Shown piece after piece: positions 22,890 through 34,748 of a stretch of DNA of 64,000 bases. The first letter of the stretch is position 1, and the number at the start of each line of letters is the position of its first letter. The translations under genes and the position numbers were made by a program. Source of the stretch: Rhodamnia argentea (Eukaryota; Streptophyta; Magnoliopsida; Myrtales; Myrtaceae); the NCBI RefSeq assembly GCF_020921035.1, contig NC_063155.1, positions 24,855,294 to 24,919,293 on the forward strand, read 5' to 3'. The notes under the pieces were generated by a model that was given only the letters and a program-made list of their open reading frames with translations, made no database searches and was not told the origin of the DNA.

Positions 22890-24294
22890 CACGAATCTCG
22901 TTGTCAATCATCGCCGAGACGACATCCTCGTCGGTCCTCGTCCTCCTTTTTCTCTCACGCCATTTTCGCTTCGCTCGAAGCGCCTTTTGAGCAGGGACTC
23001 AGGTCTCTTGAGTGGCTAGATTCTCGTGATCCGCTGCTTCTATTTGATTCTTCTCGCGGTTCGTCACACCGACGCGCTTTGTTTCTCGCCACTCCGGGTT
23101 TCGCGTGTTTTTCCCAGGTGCGTTCCGTTCCCCGAGCTCCCTTCCTTTTTGTTGCTGTGCGCTGCGAGTGACCGCGAGCGAGCGATCGATTCAGCTCCTT
23201 GGGCCGAGGAGGCTAGCGTTTTTTCGTCGGAGGTTTCTGATCGGGCGTGGCGGCTGCAGGACGGCGGAGTGAGTTTAGAGTTTCCCTTGCGTTTTGACGG
23301 GGAAGCGAACGGTTAGGACATCGTCCTTTGCGATTCGGCTGATTGTTAGCTGAGCGCGGAATTAGTCGAGTACTCTTTTCTATACGAATCGAGTTTCCGT
23401 TTGACTGTTCGTAGTTGTTTGTGCTTTTTTTCGCGATAGATGTCGAGAAAACGTGTCGTCGTTCGGTCTGCGTTTCTGGTATGCTGACTTTGCAGGCAAT
23501 GTGACTGGTCCGGTACCGTACGGAGGGTCTTCATTCAAAGGTGGAGCTGAGGCTCATACTTATGATTCCATTGGTTTTCTCAGAGCAAGCAGAATTGCCC
23601 GTGATTTAGAATGATAGTAGGCATTTTAGGACCACTACGCCAACACATTGTTCTAATGATCTGATCCTTGAGGTGGATTGTAGTCCTTTCTCTATTTTTT
23701 TCGTGGTGGCTGAGAGGACATTTAAGTGTCACTTGGTCTAAGAGAAGCTGGTCAGGAAAGGAACCCATAGCAAGCCCTTCCTAGCAAGATCTTGCATGAG
23801 GATGGTAGACATATGGCATCTACGCTGAATGTGAAGTTCGGACCAAGAGCTCTTATGTTATCATCCAGTTCATGAGATCAGGGAGTGATAGATGGAGGTG
23901 GAGTGGTGAGTTGTGAACCCTTCTGTTTAGGAGAGGCACAAACTTGCTAGCAATATCTTGTGTGTTGCTCATCAGAGTCTGTGCCCCTGATGGTGTGCAT
24001 TCTTTAACTTTTTAGTGGACGTGCTTGATTAGCTGAAGTAATCCAACTGAAGCTACAACTTACACTTCCTTATGCTCTCCATATAATTGTCCAGTGACAG
24101 TGGAATTTGTAAGTGTTCTTAAAGTAGTTTTGCCGGTTACTATATCTTCAGGCTACTTTTCAGGTCTACTGCACTTTCATCGGGGCTCTTTTCAACTAAA
24201 ATGGAGGGCAGGCGACTCAAAAGTTGTTGAAACAGATGCGGAGCATCCCGTGCTTTCCATGTTGTAAACACGCGCTGAGAAGATTGTTGAGGAA
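22890..24294 (+). other. Likely 5' leader and leader intron(s) of the DUF707 gene
   Basis: 22890-23300 is GC-rich, leader-like sequence. The following kilobase is T-rich and intron-like. ATG-containing ORFs such as 23026-23316 do not join the DUF707 frame. Exact splice sites cannot be fixed without cDNA. Confidence 0.45.
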
Positions 24295-27151
24295 ATGGGG
24301 AATCATACACGCAGGTTGGAACTACTGATGGCTTGTAGTACTATGGAACCGTACCCTGTTTCTGAGAGAATAGTGTTGAGTTTTCTGGGCTGCTGAAAGT
24401 TATCTTTCTGAATCACTTGTCTTTCGGCTGTTGCAGTGCTGGGTGTAAAAAATCAAATGACACCATGAGGCTGATAATAACAACATTTTTCGGAGTTGTG
24501 TTTGGTTTCTTCATTGGGGTGTCTTTTCCTACATTGTCTCTAATTAAGGTATCCCATCTGTTTCTCTTGATTCACTTCTTCATTTTCATCCTTTCATTAT
24601 TTGCACTCTCCCTCTTATCTGAATCTTTTGGGTACTTCTCTCCAAAAATTGGTAGTTTAATCTTCCAACCAGCCTTCAAACGGCTGTTGATGTCAAGTAT
24701 TCGGAAGACCCAAAAACAGGGCTCTCGACCCAAACGATTCTAAATTTGTCTGGTGAGAAGGGTTATAATAGCAGCTCAGATCAAGCTCAAAATGGTACAT
24801 CTAAGGTAAAAGCTCCTTAATTTTAGCTCAATGCTGATAGCATATCTGGAAATGAGGAAGGCACATGCTTGAAAATTTATGCGTACTGCATGTGCTCGTT
24901 ATTGGTTGATGCTTGAGTGTGATTGACCATCCGGAATAGAAAGGGATATATGAGATCAGACTTCATGGCTCTTATCATTGAAAACCTTTCTGCTCTTTCC
25001 AGCACATGTAAATATCATTGGAATTTTCATAAATTATAATTGCATCATGGTTCTGCTTTGGTTGTAAACAAAAGAAAATACGAGTCCCCTAAAGGAAATT
25101 ACATCCTCTGATAGCAGCTGCGTGTTTTTACTGTGTTTGATAAATGAACAATTCGTTCATCTCTGCTTTATCTCCATAGTTACTTCCTAATCTTTCTTAG
25201 TACTCAGAATCAGTAGATGTCGTCATGACTTTGTTACAGATTTGGGTCCCTTCAAATCCCAGAGGTGCAGAAAGACTGCCACCGGGAATTGTCACTGCAG
25301 AGTCAGATTTTTATCTGCGCAGACTGTGGGGTAAGCCAAGTGAGGTGCGTCTCTGCCTGTGAACTGAATTGGATGTAATCAGCAACTCTTAAGTTTTCCC
25401 AGATGTCTAATCAATATGTCATCTTCAGGACTTAGCCATTAAACCGAGGTACCTAGTGACCTTCACTGTTGGTTATAATCAGCGGTTGAATATTGATGCT
25501 GCCGTTAAAAAGGTTTTCTCTCACTCTGCAAATTTTGCTTGCGTGCCTAGCATTTACTTCTGTCACATGCATTGCTAAATGTGTTCCTCTCACAGTTTTC
25601 AGAGAACTTTACCATTCTCTTGTTCCACTACGATGGAAGAACAACTGAATGGGATGAATATGAATGGTCCAAGAGGGCCATACACGTGAGCGTTAGGAAG
25701 CAGACAAAGTGGTAAAGAACTGCTATCTGTAGTGTGCAGGATATTTCCTGAACTTTCTTGGGGTTTAGATTTCAATCTCTCTCTTCAGGTGGTATGCCAA
25801 GCGGTTCTTGCATCCTGACATTGTGGCACCTTATGACTACATTTTCATATGGGATGAGGACTTAGGGGTTGAGCATTTTAATGCAGAAGAGTAAGCGGGA
25901 GATATATACATAACACTCTACTACCATTTACATTTCTGACAATTGAAACTCATCGAGTTTTGTGTGGTACCATGCCAGATACATAAAATTGGCGAGAAAG
26001 CACGGCTTGGAGATCTCGCAGCCAGGTCTGGAGCCTAACAAAGGCTTAACATGGCAGATGACTAAAAGAAGAGGTGATCGAGAAGTTCACAAGTGAGACT
26101 GACGCCACTGTTTTTTTTGGCTAAAACTTGCAGTCTTCGATTAGTAAGTAAATAGACGGTATTTGTTTTCTCCAGAGAAACAGAGGAGAAACCTGGCTGG
26201 TGTACTAGTCCCAGTCTGCCCCCATGTGCAGCGTATGAACTTTGAGCATCCTTATTAATATTTCCTTTTCTCGAGATGCTCCTTATTATCTCGTCACCAA
26301 TGATTATTGATGGAAATGGATCCCAACAGGATTTTGTATTTGACATTTCCAGGTTTGTTGAGATAATGGCTCCAGTTTTCTCACGAGATGCTTGGCGCTG
26401 CGTGTGGCATATGATTCAGGTCACCCGAGCATATTCATCCTTTGTGTACCCTCCTCTGCCTTTTATTTCAACATGCCTTTTCCTTCTTTAATTTTGAAGT
26501 GTGGGGATTTGCAGAATGACCTAGTCCACGGATGGGGTCTCGATTTTGCTCTCCGGAAATGTGTAGAGGTGTGTGACCTGCATTTTGATTCCGTTTGCTT
26601 ATCAGTAGTCGGCATTTGTCTACTTTTTCGTGTCTGATTGTGCTGTGTTCCTGAAATACCAAATGAAACAGCCAGCACACCAGAAGATAGGAGTAGTAGA
26701 TGCTCAGTGGGTTGTTCATCAAACAATCCCCTCACTGGGGAACCAGGTAGATGGACAATGCTCGTCATTTCGTTCTGTTGTCATGAAAAGTAATGACCAT
26801 TTGGCAATGGTTTATCTTATCAACATCTCTTTCGGTTGGCATCCTGTAGGGAGAAGCACAAGATGGGAAGTCACCATGGCAAGGGGTATGTAGAAGTGTC
26901 GAATATAAGTCGGACTTGCTATACATGCGCCATGAAAAAATTACACACCTCTCTCTTCCCCTAGAGCTATTAAGTCTGTAAAACATCGATTCCTTCAGAA
27001 GCTTATTATTCATGGACTGTGTTTTGGCTTGTGACAGGTCAGAGAGAGGTGTAGGAGGGAGTGGGGCATGTTTCAGAGACGGATGGATAATGCGGAAAAG
27101 GCCTATTTTCGGTCGATTGGAATGGATCCTTCGCAGATGAAATCTCACTAG
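24295..27151 (+). CDS. DUF707 family protein (14 coding exons, 401 aa)
   Basis: Coding exons: 24295-24314, 24437-24548, 24656-24805, 25240-25344, 25429-25512, 25596-25711, 25789-25890, 25979-26092, 26176-26232, 26353-26419, 26515-26568, 26672-26746, 26850-26885 and 27038-27151. All phases agree and give 401 residues. The start MGNHTRSAGCKKSND is split over a 20-base first coding exon; Met17 is a fallback start. Residues 18-42 form one membrane anchor (type II topology likely), followed by a linker and the DUF707 domain from about 105 to the end, with the conserved FIWDEDLGVEHF and WGLDFALRKCVE. The family is sometimes called lysine-ketoglutarate reductase trans-splicing-like; its biochemical role is not established, and an endomembrane glycosyltransferase-like role is only a guess. 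The gene looks intact. Confidence 0.93.
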
Positions 27152-28730
27152 GGATTCGAATCGCGGCAGTGGATTCTTGCAAGATCATACTCATGGTGAT
27201 TGACTAGAGCATCGCATATAGTTGTATATCCCATTAATTCGCCGCAGCAGCGCTATTGATTCACCAATGATAGAATATTTCTTGCTATCAGTTGAGAAAT
27301 TGCTTCAACGTCTTTCAAGAGTTTAGTTGGATTAGTGCCAATTTTCAGTGTCCACGAGTCTTGGCCGCGGAATTACTGTAGAGTCTGGACCGTAAGCGCC
27401 TGTGTAGATCCTTTGGCGAATCAACTTCGTCGTCGGAGGGTCCTGAGCCGTTATTTGTGCTATATAGGGAGGGACAATAAGCTAATTATGTTACTATTTA
27501 TACTCTGTTTGTTTCGAGAAACTGAAAGATTTGAAAAATATTTTCCGTTAAATCTGGCAAAATGAGTGAATTACATATGTTTTTTTGACAATATTTAATG
27601 AATCAGGCAAAATATATGTTATTTCAAATTTTGATTTAAAAAAAAAAAGAGCCCAACTGAAAAATGGGTTTTTAATGGGTCTGTATTTTAGTCCATTAGC
27701 AATTTTGACGTCGATAACTTACTGATTCAGAAAAGTAAAATGTAAAAAAAAATAGGAGATAGGTTTACTAAAGTTGTTAAAAATGTAATTGAGTCCTAAA
27801 ATTTTTAAAAAATTATAATTAAGTTTTAAAATTTATCAAATTGATGCAATCGAATTTTTTTGTTGATTCTATCCAATTCGGCCAATGGAAAATCTGAATA
27901 ACGGAAAATGCAATTGAGCTTCGGCGGCAGATTTTAGAATTTTTAATGAACAGTTTGCGAGAGTAAGAGTTTCCGGTTTCGACCAACCGCTTGCCAAATA
28001 TCTCCATGACCTTGGATTTGGGCCGATCAGCGTAGGCTATGGCCCCTGTTGGGGTCGGGGGCGATGGCAGAGGGGTACGGGGGATGGGGCGGTGGACTGG
28101 AGGGAGAAGGTGTTGAGAGGTCGAAGGAGACGCAAGAGGCCATCTGGACCTGCCGCTTGCTCTCCACGTGCACGTCCATGTGTCGCATCGCCACCTTGTC
28201 GTTCAACTTTGACATCCACTCCCCATGTTGAGTCTGGGAGACCAAAATATCCCCGGCTTTCGCGGCCACCTAGACGGCTTCCGAGGGGTGCAAACCGGCC
28301 CCGGCGGCGCATGGTTGGGACGGGGGTTCTTTGGGAAGTGGGGTTTCAGTTTCAAATCATCTCTATCTAAAGCAAGAATTTGAAGTCTTATTGGGTTTGT
28401 ATCGAGTCAGGTACGCACTGATACAACTATGTTACCTAAAAATGAGTCAATTATGTGCAAATTCATTTTGCGAGCCACTCGAAACCTGACACGTCCCATC
28501 TATTTTAGAGGTTTATATTACTCTGCCGGTGGAGCTCGAGAGTCCAACAAGATTACAATCGCGGGTCATTGTTGAGGACTTGACAAGAAAGCTCTTGAAT
28601 GGGAAATGCTAGAAAGAGATGTTCGTTACTCTTTCATGGCGTCTTCTGATCCATTGTTGAGTTCAGATTCCCTGAGTTGGTTGCCTGCTACTACTTCTCT
28701 CGTTGATTGGGACTTGGGATATTTCGACTC
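27152..28730. other. Intergenic, DUF707 to RING-H2
   Basis: 27152-27500 is the DUF707 3' flank. 27502-27560 resembles one arm of the TTTGTTTCG MITE family and 27765-27920 one arm of TIR family A. 28040-28320 is GC-rich with a perfect G-box CACGTG at 28165-28170; its minus-strand ORFs show no domain I recognise. Confidence 0.45.
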
Positions 28731-28878
28731 CACGTGTCCGTTCCTTGACGAGGTCGAGGAACGCCCACCCCACTCCTTCCTCCCTACCAAGTTGCGGGTC
28801 CTCATTGGTCGTCCGGCCGTCCCGACACGTGGTCGCCAGCTAAGCCTTCTGAAAATCTCCATACCCACCCTACACGTG
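28731..28878 (+). promoter_or_regulatory. Three G-box/ABRE motifs upstream of the RING-H2 gene
   Basis: Perfect CACGTG cores at 28731-28736, 28826-28831 and 28873-28878, in contexts CCACGTGTCC, ACACGTGGTC and ACACGTGTCC. These bind bZIP (ABF/ABI5) or bHLH (PIF/MYC) factors in plants. Three in 148 bases, 220-365 bases before the ATG at 29096, suggests ABA- or light-responsive expression. Confidence 0.6.
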
Positions 28879-29095
28879 TCCGCCATTTGTGACCCCGATG
28901 CCAAGCCGATGACCCCGGCGTTAAGAAGAGCCTCCACCCGAAGCCCCGTTGCTCTCTCGGGCAAGGGTCCACCTCCATCGCTCGCTCTATGCGGAGGTCT
29001 AGTCTCTCCGGCGAGCTCTACCAGAGGAGAGAGAAGTAACCACGAAAAACCCGAGAACAGATAGAAACAGGAAAAAAAAAAAAAAAAAAGGTCAA

Positions 29096-29476
29096 ATGGG
29101 TCTGTCCAACTACCCAGGTCCTACCGAAAGCTTGCTCGCAATGCTGGTAATGGGCATTGTCTTCGTAGTGGCTATCCTGTTCAACACGGCCACGCCTCCG
29201 GTTCCTGAAGGCGGCAGAGACTCCAGCCCTTCCGGGGAGAGGAGCAGTGCCTCCTCCGCGGCGGTCCGGGTCAGGCGGCTCGAGCCACGGTGCAGTCATG
29301 ACGGCGGCGGCAGGGCAGCGGCGGAGGAGTGCTGCGTGTGCTTGAGCAGGTTCGAGGACGAGGATGAAGTGAGCGAGGTGGCGAGGTGCAAGCATGTCTT
29401 CCACAAGGGTTGCCTGGAGAGGTGGTTCCAGAATGACCGGTCCAACACTTGTCCCCTTTGTCGCTCCCTTTGCTAG
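29096..29476 (+). CDS. Small RING-H2 E3 ubiquitin ligase with N-terminal membrane segment (126 aa)
   Basis: Intronless. It starts MGLSNYPGPTE and has a single hydrophobic segment at residues 13-30, then a Ser/Gly-rich linker. The C-terminal RING-H2 finger has Cys79, Cys82, Cys98, His100, His103, Cys106, Cys119 and Cys122, i.e. C-x2-C-x15-C-x-H-x2-H-x2-C-x12-C-x2-C, with the Trp-containing LERWF typical of E2-binding fingers. Such proteins are membrane-anchored E3 ubiquitin ligases; the N-terminus and size resemble the XERICO/RHA2 group, which acts in ABA and drought signalling. The G-box cluster upstream fits that. The start is supported by the conserved MGLS opening; the A-rich run at 29072-29090 lies in the leader. 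Confidence 0.9.
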   Translation: MGLSNYPGPTESLLAMLVMGIVFVVAILFNTATPPVPEGGRDSSPSGERSSASSAAVRVRRLEPRCSHDGGGRAAAEECCVCLSRFEDEDEVSEVARCKHVFHKGCLERWFQNDRSNTCPLCRSLC

Positions 29477-30784
29477 CTTAAACCGAATCCTTAGCATATT
29501 AGCTAGGTCTAGTGTCACGACATATTCTGTTCTTTTAGGCGCAGACGGAGGATTCCTAGAGAGAGTGTGTCCTGCATCTGCCCTTGGTTGTAGGCTTGAT
29601 GGAGTCAAATGTAACAACAAGAGCATGCACAAAAAATAAAGCAGATGAAGAGGATTTAGAGACAGGATCATTCGTGGATTTGTCATGGTTTCTAGGATTC
29701 TTGTCGACGCGAGTTTCGGCTTTGCAGAAGGTGGAAGGTTGCAGGCCCGGACACCGAGCTAATTTTTTGACGCGGCGTTCGGCGAAAATAACAAGCAAAT
29801 TCTTGCTTAAGAGAGAAATCTCGAGAAATTTGATAATAAAATAATGATCATATTCAAAAATATTATAAACACACTTTTTATAGGGTGTTAACCCTAATCC
29901 TAACCATAGTAGGATTCTAAACATAAAATCCAAAACTACAAAATCGTCTTTAATAAATTTCGAAAATACTAAAAAAAAAAAAAGGAAAATCCATCTAGAT
30001 ATTCTTGAATCGTCAAAATTCTTCGTTAGTCACGGTCGAAGGCGGTGAATATTAATCAGGATACCGTTTCGCTTTAGCCGATCGAATTTGAGCTCGATCT
30101 GATGTCGTCGACTCGATTCGTCGGTTCTTGACACATCATCGTTTCGCCTTCCGATTGGATTTCTGCCTGTGCAATCGATCCAGAAACGCACTACCAATAC
30201 ATTCCGCATCATCTCTGCACACATCCGGTGCATCTAAGAATTTTTCGGAAGCGCCGGCTCTCGCCTTTCCGCGAGTAAAATGAAGGGTCCTCATCGGACT
30301 TCCTAAGTGCCACTCGTCTGTGCCAAGACTAAGGAATTCGGTTCTTCGTCCACGTTTGGGGGGACCACAAGGTCTGCACAGCGCGGTCTGAATGAACAGT
30401 CCGAAATCCGGTTTCGCCCAACGGTACGGTTCCTGGTTATGCTCATCCAGGGCTTACTACTTGCTAGACTCTTTGGATCTTGCTGGGCCGGGCCAAAGTT
30501 TCGGGCTCGAGTACGGAAGCCCGGAAGTAGCACAGACGGGCGCGATTACCATTTTGGGGGAAGAAAAAAAGAGGTCAATGATTAGCATATTGAAAGATGT
30601 TTGACCTGTGGATGTGGTTATGTGACTTGCATGTGTTCAAATTTCAAAAGGGCTTTCATATCAATAGATGATAGACGGATAGATAGATAAGGGAGTCTGG
30701 GAGAATATGGGAGTGAGGTAAAATAAAAAAAAAGATACTAAAAATGTGCATTCTCGAATATTTGAAATTTGAATAAATTCACTA
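29477..30784. other. Non-genic DNA downstream of the RING-H2 gene
   Basis: It starts with the RING-H2 3' flank. ORFs at 29556-29933, 30030-30233 and 30303-30585 have no domain I can name. No repeat ends seen. Confidence 0.5.
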
Positions 30785-31090
30785 GATGTGTTTGTTTCGC
30801 GAAAAATCAATGATTTTGGAAAATATTTTGCTACAAATAATTGTTCATATCACTCCGGAAAAATAATTGATAGCAAATATTTGCATTATCAATAGCAATT
30901 TATGCGTAAACATTCCCAACGATTGTTTTTGAAAATGTTTTTCTTTTCAAATCGCTGATCGTTTGCGGAAAAAAATGCACCCTCTTTGTTTCGTGGAAAT
31001 TTAATTATTTGAGAAAGATTTTCCTAAAATTTATTGGTCACTGTCAACAATAAATTGTGCCTAAATATTTTCGCACTTCATGAAAATATA
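30785..31090. repeat. Two worn copies of a TTTGTTTCGCGAAA MITE family
   Basis: GTGTTTGTTTCGCGAAAAAT opens at 30789 and TTGCGGAAAAAAATGCACC closes near 30984 in inverted sense. CTTTGTTTCGTGGAAATTT follows at about 30986. Related ends occur at 33090-33327 and 35991-36220. Confidence 0.45.
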
Positions 31091-31100
31091 TTTCTATTAA

Positions 31101-32143
31101 TACTAGCGTTATCACTTAAAGGGGGTGAATAGGTGATTTCAAGGAATAATAGAAACTAATGTAGAATATAAACAAATACGTTAAAGCTTCGTTCGGACGA
31201 AGTTTTGCTAGTAAGATATGAGATACTCTCATATGCGACGACATACACAATTTTACTATCACACTATATAAATAGAGAGATTAAGGGATAGAGAATTTGC
31301 ATAGAGAGTTTATAGTGGTTCGGCTTCGTTCAAGCCTACGTCCACTTCTTTACGTTGGCAGCCAATCGGCTGGATTCTACTAATCAATTGCTCGGAGGTT
31401 ATAACTCGGTGAATAGATTTCCCGTCTAACACTCTTGCACTTGAATGTTCTCATATAAGTATTACATTGTTTGAATCAAAGTTATGTAAAAAATGTGAAG
31501 CTCTCTTGACCTTGGAATTTAGAATTCTGCTCTCTCGTCTTGTACGCTCTTCAGCCTTGAGGTCTCCTTTTATACTTCTTCGTCTCCAACTTCCCGTTGC
31601 AATATCTCCAGAGAATCACTCTTCAAACCTCCCGTTGAATGAGACTGTATATAAAGGATCTCGTAGCCATTGATGTTAACAAAGAAAAGAATTCTCCGTT
31701 AGATTAAATCACCACATAATTATGATCTTGGGTCTCTATAGATAGAGTTTTTCATTAGGTAGTCATCCTCGTCTCCCTTAATCCATATCTTTGATTGATC
31801 TTCAAGATTGAGAATCTCCAAGAACAATCCAGCTTGATTTGCTAGTCGTTGTGATGATGTAATCATCTTGAATATATCTCTTGATAATCTAGTTGTCACA
31901 CATGAAGTATTCTCTCGGAGCTTGAGTTTCATTCCAACGTCTAAACTCCTTACAGAGTCTAAGCCCTTCGGAACATTGTGCGAGCCTTTATTGCCAAATT
32001 TAATCCTGTGTACCTATTCTTTTGACACTCGAATGTACGTTAGGACAATCTGCAAAACAGCATTTCATTGCATTAACTTAGATATTAGAGATCATGGATT
32101 GTTTTATCAACTTCAAAATTAATTAGGGGTTTTTCTCAATAAT
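31101..32143 (+). mobile_element. Degenerate copia-type LTR remnant
   Basis: The left end carries AAAGGGGGTGAATAGGTGATT, and inside are TATAGTGGTTCGGC and AGCCTACGTCCAC. These phrases are typical of the LTRs of a widespread plant copia group. The right end, TTTTATCAACTTCAAAATTA then TTTTTCTCAATAA, fits the usual LTR end. No primer site, polypurine tract or coding region flanks it, so it is a solo or truncated LTR. Boundaries are approximate. Confidence 0.55.
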
Positions 32144-33089
32144 TTCTTTCACAAGTAACCATTTTCACAAAAAATCGTTTGTCGGATCATCAATTCCCAC
32201 TAAACAAAGGCACGCCATAGGTTAAGAAACTTCATGTGAAACGAAGATCTAATACATCGAGCTTTGGCCCGAAATATCCCGGACCATATCGATATCCTTC
32301 CGGTTCCGGGATCCTTATTTCGCTGTTACATGAACATAGGAAGCAATTGAAACTGGCGAATGCTGTTGTAAAAAAGGCTAGATTTTCAGGTTAACGACTA
32401 TGGCTTTCCTTAGCAAAACTGCACGAATTCTCTTTTCCAGCTCACGTATTTGGCTTCTGCTTATAGGCTCCATCTCAAAAGTCATCGACCACGCCGTCCG
32501 CATCATTCATCTTCACTCCAAAGAGATGGGAACCCAAGACGGGGTCGACCAGTCGAAATGGCGGTTGTCAAAGGCGGTGTTAGTGGCCAGAAGTGGCGGC
32601 ACAGCCATTGGCCAATGTTGCTGGAACGAAGGAAGGAAGAGAGGGTGATGGAGAAGGGAGAGGGGGTAAATTTTTTTTTTTTCCTGGTTTGTGCGAGTGC
32701 AGGATAGATGCGCACCCGGCTATATAGGATCGGTAGGCCCACGTAGTGTTGCATCGGCTTAAGACATACCTAACTTTTTACGGTAAGAATAGAGGGGTCT
32801 CGTGATTCCACTAAATCCAATTGTAGGTAAACCGGCCAAAACCCTTAAAAAAAAACAGGTTCAGATCCCGGTTATTCAGCCAGTATGATCCAAGTTCTAA
32901 CGTATTGGTTTGCGGCCATTCAATGATATGAGATGTTGAAAACTTCAATATGTCATTTTAAACGTGTCTTTATTTAGTCATTGTTTGACGTGGAATTTGA
33001 GTCTTAAAAGTCGATAACACCCCTTCAAGAGGAAATCATTATTGCCCATTGGGAACCTTATAACATAATTGATGTTTAGGTGAATATTG
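32144..33089. other. Non-genic DNA
   Basis: No gene supported. The overlapping ORFs at 32400-32754 on both strands have no recognisable domain. Confidence 0.5.
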
Positions 33090-33327
33090 TGCGTGTTTGT
33101 TTGAGCGAAAGAATTTTCTGAGAATTTACTGAACTTTCACGTTTTTGATTTGCTGTAAATGAATTGGCAATAGGAAATCCATTAACAGTCAACGAAAAAA
33201 AAATACGTACTTAAAGTTAGGAAAATGAAATTCTCTGACTTGAAAAGGGGAAAACATTTTCCTTAAAAGTGATTTTTCGGTAAGCATTTCCCTCGTTTAT
33301 GAATTTTTTTCTCGAAATAAACACACC
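33090..33327. repeat. MITE, TTTGTTTCG family
   Basis: The left end GCGTGTTTGTTTGAGCG pairs with the right end CTCGAAATAAACACACC in inverted orientation. About 240 bases, non-coding, worn inside. Confidence 0.5.
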
Positions 33328-33882
33328 AATTTGTTAGAACAAGCTTATCGATAGAACGGGATTTGGACTCTCCAAACCGTTTGAGTTGGACAAATGCACC
33401 CTCCTCGTCTCGTCTTCATTTCATTTTTGGTCCATCCACTATGAACCCCTCCTACTCAATCGAATCATATGCCAACAAAGATGGGAATTGAAGGACCATC
33501 ATAAATGGACCTTGTTCGAGCCATAGTCAAACGGGATGACAAGTGTCCATAAAGATTCGTGGGTTCCTCGAATCCAATCCAACTTTCCACTTTCGTGTAA
33601 GCTTTTATGAGGAGATAGAGAGGGGGGATAAGCTAAATATCACCCTACAAAGGCATGAAGTGCATGGTTCTTGGTCGTCATCTTCATTTAATGCCTAGTT
33701 CTAAGATGGCTGGTCCCTTTATGAGCTGGATTTGATAGGCCTAGCTCGAAGGTTAATCGTTTCTTTTTACCACCCTGTGGATAGTTCATGCGATGATGTT
33801 TCAATATATTAATATTTCCGCCAGAAGTTAGGTTTTACCGACAACGATAGTACACTTGAATTGAATCATTCAGCTTCATTAT
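33328..33882. other. Non-genic DNA
   Basis: About 550 bases with no ORF, repeat end or regulatory motif that I can support. Confidence 0.5.
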
Positions 33883-33893
33883 CCTCCCTCCCT

Positions 33894-33939
<46 letters not shown>
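33883..33939 (+). repeat. Compound (CTCC)n(TC)n microsatellite
   Basis: CCTC/CCCT tetranucleotide repeats run directly into a pure TC tract of about 38 bases. A reverse-complement version lies at 37885-37943. Confidence 0.9.
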
Positions 33940-33940
<1 letters not shown>

Positions 33941-33994
33941 AACATATTTCCTCTTGAGAACTTATGCTTCTTTAGTTATATGGACTCTTTTCCC

Positions 33995-34640
33995 GGAGAA
34001 AATACCAAAAAAATTCAAAACATATTGTATTGGTACCAATTTAGTCTTAAACCTTTTTGTATTGATATCAATTTAGTTCATCAGGCCAATTTAAATCGAA
34101 CATCAATGACGTGGACGTCGGCCGTTCTACGTGACAACGCTGGTCCCGACGTGGACATTTTCTATAATTTCCTGATTTCTTATTTTTTTTTCTTTCCCAT
34201 TTCTTTTTCCTATTGCCGGGGCGAGGTATAGCCTCCCCGGGCAAGGTTTGGGCAAGTGTCGGCGAGGTCGAGGCTCGGTGAGCCCGATCAAGGCTAGGGG
34301 CTGCCTCGCATTGAAGAGGCCGACCCTCGCCGGATCCGGGGTAGGGGGCCTCGTCGGCCATGGCCTGTTACTAGCCAATCACTAGAAAATAAAGAAAAGA
34401 AAAAGCAAAAAAATGAAAGACAAAAATTCAAAAAAACTTATTAAAAATGTCCACGTTGGCGCCAACGGTATCACGTAGAACGGCTAGTATCCACGTCAGC
34501 AATTTCTGGCCTAAACCGATCGAATGGACTAAATTGATATCAATGCAAAAAGGTTTATGACTAAATTGGTCCAATTAAAAAGTTTAAGAATAAAATTATA
34601 TAAATACAATAAGTTTAGAACATTTTTTGACATTTTTTCC
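33995..34640. repeat. MITE, TIR family A, with GC-rich core
   Basis: It begins GGAGAAAATACCAAAA and ends CATTTTTTGACATTTTTTCC, whose reverse complement begins GGAAAAAATGTCAAAAAA. The arms also share ACCAATTTAGTC and CTACGTGA / TCACGTAGAA. The core (34215-34370) is GC-rich and full of GGCGAGG/CCTCGCC words; its ORFs are by-products of that composition. Confidence 0.75.
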
Positions 34641-34748
34641 TCGTTTCGTCTGTAACATCTTCTCTCGCCGGAGGAGCCTCACGAACTTGGAGATTTTATA
34701 GTCAGAAAAGAATTTGGAGTCAATACAATGGCTATTTCAAGATTCCTC

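Noticed and set aside
23026..23316. 96-aa ORF before the DUF707 gene
   Set aside because: It does not join the conserved frame and lies in the leader-like region.
28027..28312. GC-rich minus-strand ORFs (for example starting MAAKAGDILVSQTQHGEW)
   Set aside because: Could be a gene fragment, but no domain or homologue came to mind; left unannotated.
28606..29064. 152-aa ORF upstream of the RING-H2 gene
   Set aside because: No domain, and it covers the G-box cluster and likely leader of the RING gene; better read as promoter.
29018..29686. 222-aa minus-strand ORF
   Set aside because: Antisense of the RING-H2 gene, whose RING pattern is unmistakable on the plus strand.
34068..34378. ORFs in MITE cores (also 35002-35253 and 44049-44448)
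   Set aside because: They sit inside inverted-repeat elements and are explained by GC-rich repeated words.
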